64,000 nt of DNA from Streptomyces sp. WM4235 (lineage in GTDB: Bacteria > Actinomycetota > Actinomycetes > Streptomycetales > Streptomycetaceae), in assembly GCF_001279725.1 (NCBI RefSeq), contig NZ_LGDE01000204.1, positions 52,352 to 116,351 of the forward strand, given 5' to 3'. The notes under the pieces are model-generated. The model saw nothing but the letters and a program-made list of their open reading frames with translations. It did not search any database and was not told the origin of the DNA. The position numbers were made by a program, and so were the translations under genes. Shown piece by piece: positions 43,144 through 52,667 of this stretch (the first letter of the stretch is position 1; each line of letters begins with the position of its first letter).

Positions 43144-44472
43144 CTAGGCGCGGAAGTGGCGTTCCAGACCCTGCCAGACGTCGTCGTATCCGCGCTGGAG
43201 GTGTTCGGCGCCGGCCGCCTGGTCGGTGGCGACGATGGGCCAGCGGGTCTCGAACATGAAGGCCAGCCCGTCGTCGATCTTCTGCGGCTTCAGCTCGGCG
43301 GCGCTCGCCCGGTCGAAGGTCTCCCGGTCCGGGCCGTGCGCGGACATCATGTTGTGCAGCGAGCCGCCACCGGGCACGAAGCCCTCGGCCTTCGCGTCGT
43401 ACGCGCCCTCGATCAGGCCCATGTACTCGCTCATCACGTTGCGGTGGAAGTACGGCGGACGGAAGGTGTCCTCTCCCACCAGCCAGCGCGGGGCGAACAC
43501 CACGAAGTCCACCCCGGCCAGCCCCGGGGTGTCCGAGGGCGAGGTCAACACGGTGAAGATCGACGGGTCGGGGTGGTCGTAACTGATCGAGCCGATCACG
43601 TTGAAACGGTGCAGGTCGTACACGTACGGGACGTGGGTGCCGTGCCAGGCGACCACATCGAGCGGCGAGTGGTCGTACGTGGCCGTCCAGAGGTTGCCGC
43701 AGTACTTGTTGACCACCTCGGTCGGGCGGTCGACGTCCTCGTACGCGGCCACGGGCGCCCGGAAGTCCCGCGCGGCGGCGAGGCCGTTGGCGCCGATCGG
43801 GCCGAGGTTCGGCAGCTCGAAGGGCTGCCCGTAGTTCTCGCAGACGTAGCCACGGGCGTTCGCGTCGAGCAGCTCGACGCGGAAGCGGACCCCGCGCGGG
43901 ATCAGGGCCATCTCGCCCGGCCGGGCGCTGAGCAGGCCGAACTCGGTGCGCAGCAGCAGACCACCGCGTTCGGGGACGATCAGCAGCTCGCCGTCCGAGC
44001 TGCTGAACACCCGATCGGTCATGGCGGCGTTGGCGGAGTAGAGGTGGATCGCCATGCCGGCGCGCTGGGCGGCGTCGCCGTTCCCGCCGAGGGTCCACAG
44101 GCCGGCCAGGAAATCGGTGCCGGGCGCCGGGTCGGGCAGCGGGTTCCAGCGGAGCCGGTTCGGATCCGGCACGGTCTCGGTGAAGGGCGCACTGCGCAGG
44201 CCGCCGTTGTCGACGCGGGTGAACGGCGGGTGCGCCGCCGAGGGGCGGATCCGGTAGAGCCACGAGCGGCGGTTGTGGGTGCGGGGCTCGGTGAACGCGC
44301 TGCCGCTGAGCTGCTCGGCGTAGAGGCCGAGAGGGGCGCGCTGGGGCGAGTTCCGGCCGTGGGGGAGCGCGCCCGGAACGGCCTCGGAGCTGTGCTCGTT
44401 GCCGAATCCGGTGAGGTACTCCAGCGCCTCCGCGGTCTTCCTGGCCTGCTCGCTGGTGTCGCCGTCACTCAT
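43144..44472 (-). CDS. hmgA: Homogentisate 1,2-dioxygenase
   Basis: 442 residues from ATG 44472 (GGGAGC upstream). Opens the aromatic ring of homogentisate to maleylacetoacetate in tyrosine/phenylalanine breakdown. The Fe(II) ligands align by spacing with the human enzyme: His343 and Glu349 in [11 protein letters not shown] and His379 in MMSAHGPD (human His335, Glu341, His371). Other conserved blocks: [29 protein letters not shown]. Followed by a GntR regulator; a perfect inverted repeat sits 23 bases before the start. Maleylacetoacetate isomerase and hydrolase are not adjacent. Confidence 0.96.
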   Translation of the reverse strand: MSDGDTSEQARKTAEALEYLTGFGNEHSSEAVPGALPHGRNSPQRAPLGLYAEQLSGSAFTEPRTHNRRSWLYRIRPSAAHPPFTRVDNGGLRSAPFTETVPDPNRLRWNPLPDPAPGTDFLAGLWTLGGNGDAAQRAGMAIHLYSANAAMTDRVFSSSDGELLIVPERGGLLLRTEFGLLSARPGEMALIPRGVRFRVELLDANARGYVCENYGQPFELPNLGPIGANGLAAARDFRAPVAAYEDVDRPTEVVNKYCGNLWTATYDHSPLDVVAWHGTHVPYVYDLHRFNVIGSISYDHPDPSIFTVLTSPSDTPGLAGVDFVVFAPRWLVGEDTFRPPYFHRNVMSEYMGLIEGAYDAKAEGFVPGGGSLHNMMSAHGPDRETFDRASAAELKPQKIDDGLAFMFETRWPIVATDQAAGAEHLQRGYDDVWQGLERHFRA

Positions 44473-44494
44473 GGAACGCTCCCGGTCTGCCGAA

Positions 44495-44522
44495 GGAATC
44501 CTATGGGTGACAGTAGGATTCC
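44495..44522. promoter_or_regulatory. Inverted repeat upstream of hmgA
   Basis: GGAATCCTA (44495-44503) and TAGGATTCC (44514-44522) are perfect 9-base arms with ten bases between, 23 bases before the hmgA start. A good operator candidate for the downstream GntR regulator or another aromatic-catabolite regulator. Confidence 0.7.
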
Positions 44523-44637
44523 CGGCCCCCCGCGTCAACGGTGACCTTCCGGCCGGCCCGCCCTCCCGGCCCGAAGAGCCTCCGTTCGGGCGTGTGGAGC
44601 CCGGTTCGGCGGCGCTCGGCCTCCGTCCCCGTACGGC

Positions 44638-44805
44638 CGGTCTGCCCGTGCCCGTGCCCGTGCCCGTGCCCGTGCCCGTGCCCGAGCGCGTGCCCGTGCA
44701 CGCGCCTGCCGTCGGACCGGCGGGTTCAGGCGGGTTCCGGCGGGCGGGTTCAGGCGGGTTCCGGCGGGTTCCGGCGGGCGGGTTCAGGCGGGTTCCGACG
44801 GGCGC
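44638..44805. repeat. Tandem GTGCCC and GGCGGGTTC repeats
   Basis: First GTGCCC-type hexamers from about 44645-44697, then GGCGGGTTCAGGCGGGTTCC-type units from about 44727 to 44805. They fill most of the 392 bases between hmgA and the beta-helix gene. No gene is supported in them. Confidence 0.65.
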
Positions 44806-44864
44806 TGAACCGATTCGCGTCGAGGGGGATCCCAAAAGGTGAACATTGCTCTACTCTCTCGCGC

Positions 44865-47144
44865 ATGTCGTGGACCCGCAGGTTTCCTGCCGTGCCGGCG
44901 GCGCTCCTCGCCGCCCTCCTCGCGTTCCTGTCCCTCCTCGCCGCCGCGCCCGCCGCCCGCGCGCACGAGGAGCGCCCCGTCACCCTCCCCGACGGCAGCG
45001 GCTCCGTACCCGAGTACCGCAAGGCCGAGCCCGACCTCCTGGTGTGCAAGACCGACCGGCCCGCCTTCGAGCGCCGGATATCGGGCTTCCCGCAGGAACT
45101 CAGACAGCGCAACCTCGCCCTCTACGCGCAATGCGAGAAGACCGGCTTCCGTCACCTCCAGGAGGCCGTGGACGCGGTGGACCGACCGGGGATGAACATC
45201 GCGATCCTGCCCGGCCTGTACGAGGAGGAGCCCTCACTCCCCAAGCCCACGGGCGAGTGCGCCACGCTGAAGGCGCCCAACTCCTCGCTCGGCTACCAGA
45301 TCCTGTCCTACGAGCAGCAGGAGCGGTGCCGGCACAACCAGAACCTCGTCGCGATCCTCGGCAAGACGAACCTCCAGATCGAGGGCACCGGGGCGTCCCG
45401 CCAGGACGTGGTCATCGACGCCAAGTACCAGAAGCTGAACGCCATCCGGGCCGACAAGTCCAACGGCATCTACTTCCGCAACTTCACCGCCCAGCGCACC
45501 ACCTTCAACTCGCTGTACGTGCTCGCCGGCGACGGCTTCGTCATCGACGACGTACTGACCCGCTGGAACGACGAGTACGGCTTCCTGACCTTCGCGAGCG
45601 ACCACGGCCTCTACAAGAACTGCGAGTCCTACGGCAACGGGGACTCCGGCATCTACCCCGGCAGCGCCTCCGACATCAACGACGGCCGCGGCTACGACGT
45701 CCCCCGCTACTCCATCGAGATCACCGGCTGCCGCAGCCACCACAACATGGTCGGCTACTCGGGCACGGCCGGGGACTCCGTCTGGGTCCACGACAACGAG
45801 TTCGACCAGAACATGGGCGGCGCGTCGATGGACAGCGCCTTCCCCGGCCACCCCGGACTCCCGCAGAACCACGCCAGGTTCGAGCGGAACCTGATCCACG
45901 ACAACAACCAGGACTACTACCGTCACGTCGCCGACGGCACCTGCGCCAAACCTCCCATCGAACGGGGATACGAGCAGGGCGTGGTCTGCCCGCAGATCTC
46001 CATGCCGCCCGGCACCGGCATCATCACGGCCGGCGGGAACTGGAACCTGTACGAGGGCAACTGGGTGTACGGCCACCAGCGCGCCGGATTCTTCCTGAGC
46101 GCCGTCCCCGCCTTCATCCGCGGCGAGGAGGCCTGGGCCAAGCAGGCCGACACCTCCCACCACAACCGCTACGCCGCCAACATCCTCGGCAAGGACAAGG
46201 CCGGGGCCTCCCGGCCCAACGGCATGGACGTCTGGTGGGACGGACAGGGCAGGGGCAACTGCTGGCAGGACGGACCCGACGGTTCCACCCCCGCCACCCT
46301 GCCCGAGTGCGGCGAGCGCCGCGGCGCCGTCTCCGGCGGCTCCGCGCGTCTCGCCGGCGAACCGGTCAAGCTCGTCCAACTGCTGGTCTGCGCCGACTAC
46401 AACGTCCAGGCCCGCAAGCTGCCGGCGGGCTGCGACTGGTACGGCGCCCGAGGCCTGGAGCGGGTCGAGACCCAGATCGCGCTGGCCGTCGCGGCCGTGC
46501 TGCTGCTGGTCGGCGGAGTCCTGTGGTGGCGCCGACTGCGCGGCTCCCGAGGGGGGACGCTCGCCTCGCTGCTGGGCCTCGCCGGGCTGTGCCTGGACGT
46601 CGCCGGGTCCACCACCGCCCTCACCCCCACCTTCGTGCCGGCACTGGCCCTGCTCCTCCTGGGGCTGTGGTGGACGGGCGTCTGGCTGGTCCTGCGAGCC
46701 GACCGGCCGTGGCTCGCCCGGCTCACCCTGCTACTGGCCGTCCTGACCCTCCTCGACGCCTTCGACAGGGCCGTCCTGATGATTCCCTGGATCCCCCTCG
46801 GCCCCGCCTGGGTACGGGCGCTCGTCGCGGTGGTGTGGGTGCTCTGGGCGGTCGTCGCCTCCGCCCGTCCGGAAGCCCGCCCGGGCACGCCGGCGCGCCC
46901 GACCGGCCCCGGCGGCGACCCCGACGGGGATCGCGCCCCGGCCCCGGTCGGCCCGCCCCCGGCCCTGAGCGCGGCGGCCGCCACCCACTCACCGGCCGCC
47001 ACCGAACCCCGGGCCGCCACCCACTCCTCGGCCGGGACCGAACCCTCGGCCGCCACCGAACCCCGGGCCGCGACCGAACCCCCGGCCGGGACCGAACCCC
47101 GGGCCGCGACCGAACCCCCGGCCGGGAACGGAGGCCCGCGGTGA
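44865..47144 (+). CDS. Secreted right-handed beta-helix protein with membrane tail
   Basis: 759 residues from ATG 44865. Signal peptide 1-33 (LAAAPAARA), then a NosD-like parallel beta-helix region (about 90-500) with repeats such as NGIYFRNFTAQRTTFNSLYV, DGFVIDDVLTRWNDEYGFLTF and CESYGNGDSGIY. Conserved Cys and His (CRSHHNMVGY) suggest metal or sugar contact. After about residue 530 come around four to five membrane helices, and a Pro/Ala/Thr/Glu tail of repeated ATEPRA units. The next gene starts in its stop codon (GTGA). Catalytic residues of polysaccharide lyases are not evident. Function unknown; see the operon finding. Confidence 0.8.
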   Translation: MSWTRRFPAVPAALLAALLAFLSLLAAAPAARAHEERPVTLPDGSGSVPEYRKAEPDLLVCKTDRPAFERRISGFPQELRQRNLALYAQCEKTGFRHLQEAVDAVDRPGMNIAILPGLYEEEPSLPKPTGECATLKAPNSSLGYQILSYEQQERCRHNQNLVAILGKTNLQIEGTGASRQDVVIDAKYQKLNAIRADKSNGIYFRNFTAQRTTFNSLYVLAGDGFVIDDVLTRWNDEYGFLTFASDHGLYKNCESYGNGDSGIYPGSASDINDGRGYDVPRYSIEITGCRSHHNMVGYSGTAGDSVWVHDNEFDQNMGGASMDSAFPGHPGLPQNHARFERNLIHDNNQDYYRHVADGTCAKPPIERGYEQGVVCPQISMPPGTGIITAGGNWNLYEGNWVYGHQRAGFFLSAVPAFIRGEEAWAKQADTSHHNRYAANILGKDKAGASRPNGMDVWWDGQGRGNCWQDGPDGSTPATLPECGERRGAVSGGSARLAGEPVKLVQLLVCADYNVQARKLPAGCDWYGARGLERVETQIALAVAAVLLLVGGVLWWRRLRGSRGGTLASLLGLAGLCLDVAGSTTALTPTFVPALALLLLGLWWTGVWLVLRADRPWLARLTLLLAVLTLLDAFDRAVLMIPWIPLGPAWVRALVAVVWVLWAVVASARPEARPGTPARPTGPGGDPDGDRAPAPVGPPPALSAAAATHSPAATEPRAATHSSAGTEPSAATEPRAATEPPAGTEPRAATEPPAGNGGPR

Positions 47145-48175
47145 GCCGAGACCATGCCGACCGCATCGGCCGCGAGGCCTGCGCCGCGCCGACCCACTCG
47201 GCCCGACCGACCCGCATGGCCCTCCCACCCCTCACGGCCCAACCGACCCGCGCGACCCGACTGCCCCGTCCTCCCCGGCGTGCGGTCGGTCCTCGCCGCC
47301 GAACCGTCCGCACCGCGGTTCTGGTCGCCCTGCTCCTGCTGCTCGCCGGCGGCACGGCGACGGGCTGTGGGGGTCGGGCCACCACCCACCACAAACCCGG
47401 CACCAGCCACGAACAGGCCTCAGGTGACGTGGGCACCCTGCTCGGTGCCCAGGACGGCGCCGGCCACCGCCTCCGGCAGGTCCCGGCCCAGGGCGCGCCG
47501 GAGGTGCGGATCACCACCCGGCCGGACTCGGAGGACGGCTGGAACCTCCAACTGGTCGTGAAGAACTTCCGCTTCACCCCCGACAGTGTCGGCGGCGCGG
47601 CCCTCCCCGGCGCCGGCCACGCCCACCTGGAACTGGACGGGCGCAAGCTGGCCCGGGTGTACGGCCCCTGGTACCACCTGCCCGCGGCGCAGGTGCCCGA
47701 GGGCGTGCACACCCTGGCCGTCCGCCTGTACGCCGACGACCACACCGCCTGGGCCGTCGGCGGCAAGGTGGTCGAGGCCACCGTCGAGCTGACCGGTGGC
47801 CCCCCGGGCCAGGGGTCCCACAGCCACGCCGCCCCCACACCGACGACGCCACCCCAGGCAACCCAGACCCCCCAGCCGGCCCAGACCCCCCGGAGCTCCG
47901 AGACCCCGGATGCCGACCGCACGGTCACCGTCGTCGTCCGGGACGGCAAGGTGGTTCCCGCTCCCGGCCGCGTCGAGGTGGGGCGCGGCGAGCGGGTGGC
48001 CCTGCGCGTCACCAGCGACCGCGCGGACACCCTGCACGTCCACGGCTACGACAAGGAACTCGCCCTGCCCGCAGGCCAGGAGGCCACCCTGATCCTGACG
48101 GCCGACCGCACCGGGCTCTTCGAGGTCGAGACCCACGAGAGCGACCTCGTCCTCACCCAGCTCCTCGTCCGATGA
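47141..48175 (+). CDS. Cupredoxin-like lipoprotein
   Basis: 344 residues from GTG 47141, overlapping the beta-helix stop (GTGA); ATG 47216 is an alternative. A basic Thr/Pro/Arg leader, then a lipoprotein signal with Cys76 (ATGC). A first outer domain (about 105-235; KNFRFTPDSVG, HAHLELDG, YADDHTAWAVGG) has several His. After a Thr/Pro/Gln linker, the C-terminal domain (about 265-344) resembles cupredoxins: VVVRDGKVVPAPGRVEVGRGE, DTLHVHGYDKEL and FEVETHESDLVLTQLLV, with HVHGY and ETH as candidate copper ligands. It starts and ends in overlaps with its neighbours, so it belongs to a three-gene unit. Copper binding is inferred. Confidence 0.75.
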   Translation: MSRDHADRIGREACAAPTHSARPTRMALPPLTAQPTRATRLPRPPRRAVGPRRRTVRTAVLVALLLLLAGGTATGCGGRATTHHKPGTSHEQASGDVGTLLGAQDGAGHRLRQVPAQGAPEVRITTRPDSEDGWNLQLVVKNFRFTPDSVGGAALPGAGHAHLELDGRKLARVYGPWYHLPAAQVPEGVHTLAVRLYADDHTAWAVGGKVVEATVELTGGPPGQGSHSHAAPTPTTPPQATQTPQPAQTPRSSETPDADRTVTVVVRDGKVVPAPGRVEVGRGERVALRVTSDRADTLHVHGYDKELALPAGQEATLILTADRTGLFEVETHESDLVLTQLLVR

Positions 48176-49626
48176 CCCCCCTCGGCCTCGCCCCGGGCCT
48201 GCCCCCCGCCCCGGACCTCCGACTCGCCCCGGACCTCCCTCTCGCCCCGAGGCTCCTCCTCGGCCCGGGCGCCGGCGGCTGTCCGGGCCCGTGCGCGGGG
48301 GGCGGTCGCTCCGGCCAGGACGTGGTCCCGTACCTGGCCGATCCGTCGACCACCCTGCTCGCACACGGGATCGGGTCCCAGCACGATCTGCCGATCTCTC
48401 CCTTCTACGCCTTCGCCGGTGCCTTCGCCGCGCTGTTCGTCTCCTTCCTCGCCCTCGGTCTGCTCTGGTCCACGTCCCGCTTCCGGGGTGACCGTTCGGG
48501 CCTCGCCCTGCCCGCCCGGTTCCAGCGGGTGGCCGACGCGCCGGCCACCCGCACCACCTTGCGCGGGCTCGGTCTCGCCGCCGCCCTCGTCGTGTTGCTC
48601 CACCTCCTCATCGGTCCCGACGACCCCGCCCGAAACCCCGCTCCCGGCGCCGTCTACGTCCTGCTCTGGGTCGGACTCGTCCCGGCCTCCCTCCTCCTCG
48701 GCCCCGTATGGCGCCTTGTCAACCCGCTCCGCACCCTGCACCGACTCCTCGCCGTCGCCCTGCGCCGCCGTGCCCCCGACCGCCCACTGCCCGCCCGGCT
48801 CGGCCAATGGCCCGCCGCGGTCGGGCTGTTCGGCTTCACCTGGCTGGAGCTGGTCTCCCCGGATCCCGCATCCACCACCACCCTCCTGATCGCCCTCGGT
48901 TGCTTCGTCGTCGGTCAACTGGCCCTCGCCGCCCGCTTCGGCGAGAACTGGTTCGCCGACGGAGACCCCTTCGAGGCCTACTCCGATCTCCTGGCCAGAC
49001 TCTCCCCCCTCGGCCGTCGCTCCGACGGCCGGCTGGTCCTCCGCAATCCGTTCCACGGACTCGACGCGACGCCCGAGCGGCCCGGACTCGTCGCCGTCGT
49101 CTGTGTCCTGCTCGGCTCCACCGCCTACGACGGCTACTCCGACAGCCCCGCCTGGATCAACGCCATTCAGACCTCCCCTCTCGGCCGCACCCCCACGGCC
49201 ACCCTCGGACTTCTCGGTTCCATCGCCCTCGTCGCCGCCCTGTACTGCCTGTGCGCGGCGGCCACCCGCCTCGTCAGCGGCCCGCACCCCCGCCCGCTGA
49301 CGGCCTTCGCGCACTCACTCGTGCCGATCGCGCTCGGCTATCTCGTCGCCCACTACTTCTCCCTCCTCGTCACCGAAGGACCACGCACAGTAATCATGGC
49401 AGCAGGCACTGACAACGCCCCAGAACCCTTGCCACCACTGGGTCCAGGCGGTCTCGCGGCCCTCCAGGTGATCGCCGTCGTCACCGGACACGTACTCGGA
49501 GTGATCGCCGCGCACGACCGGTCCGTGCGCCTCTTCCCGCCCGCCAAGGCCGTGGCCGGCCAACTGCCCCTGCTCGCGCTGATGATCACGTACACCATCG
49601 GTGGCCTCAGCCTCCTGCTGAACTGA
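48172..49626 (+). CDS. Polytopic membrane protein of the cupredoxin operon, unknown
   Basis: 484 residues from ATG 48172, overlapping the previous stop as ATGA. A Pro/Leu-rich N-terminus (LAPGLPPAPDLRLAP repeats), then about ten hydrophobic segments from residue 80 on. Conserved-looking segments: LWVGLVPASLLLGPVWRLVNPLRTLHRLL, LFGFTWLELVSPDP and IALGYLVAHYFSLLVTEG. Histidines and a Cys occur within membrane segments. No known transporter motif is recognised. With the beta-helix and cupredoxin genes it suggests a membrane-bound redox or copper-related complex, unproven. Confidence 0.7.
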   Translation: MTPLGLAPGLPPAPDLRLAPDLPLAPRLLLGPGAGGCPGPCAGGGRSGQDVVPYLADPSTTLLAHGIGSQHDLPISPFYAFAGAFAALFVSFLALGLLWSTSRFRGDRSGLALPARFQRVADAPATRTTLRGLGLAAALVVLLHLLIGPDDPARNPAPGAVYVLLWVGLVPASLLLGPVWRLVNPLRTLHRLLAVALRRRAPDRPLPARLGQWPAAVGLFGFTWLELVSPDPASTTTLLIALGCFVVGQLALAARFGENWFADGDPFEAYSDLLARLSPLGRRSDGRLVLRNPFHGLDATPERPGLVAVVCVLLGSTAYDGYSDSPAWINAIQTSPLGRTPTATLGLLGSIALVAALYCLCAAATRLVSGPHPRPLTAFAHSLVPIALGYLVAHYFSLLVTEGPRTVIMAAGTDNAPEPLPPLGPGGLAALQVIAVVTGHVLGVIAAHDRSVRLFPPAKAVAGQLPLLALMITYTIGGLSLLLN

Positions 49627-49658
49627 GGCCACCGGCCCGAGCGGAAGCCAGGAACGGC

Positions 49659-50282
49659 ATGATGGACCCCGTGCCCCCCGCCCACCCCATGCGCCGGACC
49701 CCGATCCAGCAGCGCAGCGCCGACCGGCTCGCCCGGATCCTCGACGCCTGCGCGGAACTCCTGGACGAGACCGGGTACGAGAACCTCAGCACCCGTGCCG
49801 TCGCCCTGCGCGCCGGAGTGCCCATCGGCTCCGTGTACCGCTTCTTCGGGAACAAGCGAGCCATGGCCATCGCCCTGGCCCACCGCAATCTCGACCGCTA
49901 CGCCGACGGCATCGAGGAACGGCTGGCCGTCCTTCCGGCCACCCACTGGCGGCCCGTCGTCGACGCCGTCCTGGACGAGTACCTGGCGATGAAGCGCAGC
50001 GTGCCCGGATTCGCGCTCGTCGACTTCGGGGTGCCCGCGCCGCCTCCCGAGGGCCCGGCCGCCGACCCCAACCACCTGGTCGCCGCACGGCTCACCGAAC
50101 TGCTCTCCCGCCACCTCGGCCGCACCCGCGACGCCGCCCTCGAACGGTCCGTGCTGGTGGCGGTCGAGGCCACCGACGCGCTCATCCAGTTGGCCTTCCG
50201 CGTCGACCCCGCCGGGGACCCCGGGATCGTCGCCGAAACCCGGGCGATGATGCAGGCCTACCTGGCCCGCGTACTGGACTGA
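49659..50282 (+). CDS. TetR family regulator
   Basis: 207 residues, ATG 49659 (a second ATG follows at once). HTH: RILDACAELLDETGYENLSTRAVALRAGVPIGSVYRFFGNK. The C-terminal domain has the EYLAMKRSVPGFALVDFG pattern of TetR_C_41-like regulators. It is followed by a molybdopterin oxidoreductase after 113 bases that contain a palindrome (50331-50342), so it probably represses that gene. Self-control is possible but no site is seen upstream of it. Confidence 0.85.
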   Translation: MMDPVPPAHPMRRTPIQQRSADRLARILDACAELLDETGYENLSTRAVALRAGVPIGSVYRFFGNKRAMAIALAHRNLDRYADGIEERLAVLPATHWRPVVDAVLDEYLAMKRSVPGFALVDFGVPAPPPEGPAADPNHLVAARLTELLSRHLGRTRDAALERSVLVAVEATDALIQLAFRVDPAGDPGIVAETRAMMQAYLARVLD

Positions 50283-50330
50283 GCCTCCGGGGTCCACAAC
50301 CGCCGCGAACGCACCCCTCCCCAACCTCCC

Positions 50331-50342
50331 TACCGGTCGGTA
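50331..50342. promoter_or_regulatory. TetR operator-like palindrome before the molybdoenzyme gene
   Basis: TACCGGTCGGTA: arms TACCG/CGGTA with a two-base centre, 53 bases upstream of the ATG at 50396. The motif resembles the TACCGACCGGTA sites typical of actinobacterial TetR proteins. Confidence 0.6.
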
Positions 50343-50395
50343 TGCTCGACCCGCCCGTGCGCCCGCACCGCAGCCTGCCGTCCCCAGGAGCGACC

Positions 50396-52594
50396 ATGCC
50401 CCGCACCGCCCTGCGCATCTGCCCCCTCTGTGAAGCCACCTGCGGCCTCACGCTGACCATCGAGGGCACCACGGTCACCGGCGCCCGCGGCGACCGGGAC
50501 GATGTGTTCAGTCGTGGCTTCATCTGCCCCAAGGGGGCGGCCTTCGGGGCCCTCGACGGCGATCCGGACCGGCTGCGCACCCCTCTCGTACGCCGCGACG
50601 GCCGGCTGCGCGAAGCGAGTTGGGAGGAGGCCTACGAGGTGATCGCCGCAGCCGTGCCCGCCCTCGTGCGGGAACACGGAGCCCAGTCCGTCGGCGTCGT
50701 TCTCGGCAACCCGAACGTCCACACCATGGCCGGAGCCCTCTACCCGCCGCTCCTCCTCAAGGCCCTCGGCACCCGGAACCTCTTCACCGCCAGCACCCTG
50801 GACCAGATGCCCAAGCACGTCTCCAGCGGGCTGCTGTTCGGCGACCCCTTCGCCATCCCGGTCCCCGACCTCGACCGCACCGACTTCCTCCTGCTCCTCG
50901 GCGCGAACCCGGTCGAGTCCAACGGCTCCCTGTGCACCGCCCCGGACTTTCCCGGCCGGCTCAAGGCCCTGCGCGCCCGCGGTGGCACCCTGGTCGTCGT
51001 CGATCCGCGGCGCACGCGCACCGCCGCGCTGGCCGACCGGCACCTCGCACCGCGCCCCGGCAGCGACGCCCTGCTGCTGGCCGCGCTCGCGCACACCCTG
51101 CTCGCGGAAGGACTCGCGACCCCCGGGACGCCGGGGGAGTGGACCGAGGGCCTCGGGGAACTCGCCGACGCCCTCGCCCGTTTCACTCCCGAGGCCGTCG
51201 CCCCGGCCTGCGACCTGACCGCCGATGAGATCCGTTCCCTCGCCCGGGAACTGGCGGCCGCGCCCACCGCCGCCGTGTACGGGCGCATCGGCAGCTGCAC
51301 GGCCGAGTACGGCACCCTCGCCAGCTGGCTGGTCGACGTACTGAACATCCTCACGGGCAATCTCGACCGCCCGGGCGGGGCGCTCTTCCCCCTCTCGGCG
51401 ACCGACCGCGCCCCCCGACCCGCCCGCCCGGGCAAGGGGTTCGACCTCGGCCGCTGGCACAGCCGGGTCAGCGGACACCCGGAGGCCAAGGGCGAACTGC
51501 CCACCGCCGCCCTGGCCGAGGAGATCGAGACGCCGGGCGTGGGGCGCATCCGAGCCCTGATCGCCATCGCCGCCAACCCCGTGCTGTCCGCCCCCGACGG
51601 CCGGCGCCTCGATGCGGCCCTGGCCGGCCTCGACTTCATGATCAGCGTCGATCCGTACCTCAACGAGACCTCGCGCCACGCCCACGTCGTCCTGCCCCCG
51701 CCACCGCCCTCACAGTCCGCCCACTTCGACTTCGCCTTCAACGCGTTCGCCGTCCACAACCAGGCCCGCTACTCACCACCCGCCGTGCCCCTCGGCGAGG
51801 GCCGCATGGACGAGTGTGAGGTCCACGCGCGCCTGATCCTCGCGGTGTCCGGGCTGCACGGGGCATCGCCGGACGTCCTCGACGACCGCGTCATCGCCGA
51901 CACCCTCGCCCGGGAGGTCGCCGACCCCCACTCACCGCTCTTCGGCGCGGACCCGCAGCGGGAGGCGCGGGCGCTGACGGGCAGTACCGGCCCCGAGCGG
52001 CGGCTCGACATGATGCTGAGGCTCGGACCGTACGACCTCACCCTCGACGAGCTGCGGAAGCGGCCGCACGGCATAGACCTGGGCCCCCTGAGCCCCAGGC
52101 TCCCGGGCGTGCTGAAGACCCGCACCGGCCGGATCGAACTGCTCCCGGACCCGATCGCGGCCGAACTCCCCAGGCTGCGCGCGGCGCTCGCCGAACGCCC
52201 CGCCGCCCTGGTGCTCGTGGGCCGCCGCCATCTGCGATCGAACAACAGCTGGTTGCACAACGTCCCGGCCCTGGTCGGAGGTTCCAACCGGTGCACCCTC
52301 CACGTCCATCCGCAGGACGCGGACCGACTGGGCCTGACCGACGGCGGCCGGGCCCGGATCACCGCCGACGGCGGCAGTCTGGAAGTCCCGGTCGAGATCA
52401 CCGACGCCGTCCGTACCGGGGTCGTCAGCCTCCCGCACGGCTGGGGCCACGACCGGGCCGGTTCCCGGCTCTCGGTGGCCAGGGCCGTCCCCGGAGCCAA
52501 TGTGAACCAGCTGCTCGACGGCAGCCGACTCGACCCGCTGTCCGGTACCGCCGTGCTCAACGGATTCCCGGTCGAACTGGCACCTCTGCCCTGA
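50396..52594 (+). CDS. Molybdopterin-dependent oxidoreductase
   Basis: 732 residues from ATG 50396 (AGGAGCG upstream). N-terminal 4Fe-4S ligands Cys9, Cys12, Cys16 and Cys44 (CPLCEATC ... GFICPKG), then the bis-MGD-binding domains of the DMSO reductase superfamily: VVLGNPNVHT, GLLFGDPF, LLGANPVESNGS, VDPRRTRTA, and the C-terminal molydopterin_dinucleotide domain (about 600-730). Formate dehydrogenase, nitrate reductase and arsenite oxidase are relatives; the substrate is not clear. No Sec or Cys at the Mo site is obvious. No electron-transfer partner adjacent. Probably controlled by the TetR upstream. Confidence 0.9.
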   Translation: MPRTALRICPLCEATCGLTLTIEGTTVTGARGDRDDVFSRGFICPKGAAFGALDGDPDRLRTPLVRRDGRLREASWEEAYEVIAAAVPALVREHGAQSVGVVLGNPNVHTMAGALYPPLLLKALGTRNLFTASTLDQMPKHVSSGLLFGDPFAIPVPDLDRTDFLLLLGANPVESNGSLCTAPDFPGRLKALRARGGTLVVVDPRRTRTAALADRHLAPRPGSDALLLAALAHTLLAEGLATPGTPGEWTEGLGELADALARFTPEAVAPACDLTADEIRSLARELAAAPTAAVYGRIGSCTAEYGTLASWLVDVLNILTGNLDRPGGALFPLSATDRAPRPARPGKGFDLGRWHSRVSGHPEAKGELPTAALAEEIETPGVGRIRALIAIAANPVLSAPDGRRLDAALAGLDFMISVDPYLNETSRHAHVVLPPPPPSQSAHFDFAFNAFAVHNQARYSPPAVPLGEGRMDECEVHARLILAVSGLHGASPDVLDDRVIADTLAREVADPHSPLFGADPQREARALTGSTGPERRLDMMLRLGPYDLTLDELRKRPHGIDLGPLSPRLPGVLKTRTGRIELLPDPIAAELPRLRAALAERPAALVLVGRRHLRSNNSWLHNVPALVGGSNRCTLHVHPQDADRLGLTDGGRARITADGGSLEVPVEITDAVRTGVVSLPHGWGHDRAGSRLSVARAVPGANVNQLLDGSRLDPLSGTAVLNGFPVELAPLP

Positions 52595-52667
52595 GCAGGG
52601 GTTTTGCTCGTATTGCTCACGCGTCCACGTCTTGTTGGCACATCGAGGAGCCCCCTACGTTCCCAGC

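Noticed and set aside
44846..47140. Long frame preceding the cupredoxin gene in its own frame
   Set aside because: It is out of frame with the beta-helix gene and has Arg/Pro-rich content; only the part from 47141 has a signal and domain.
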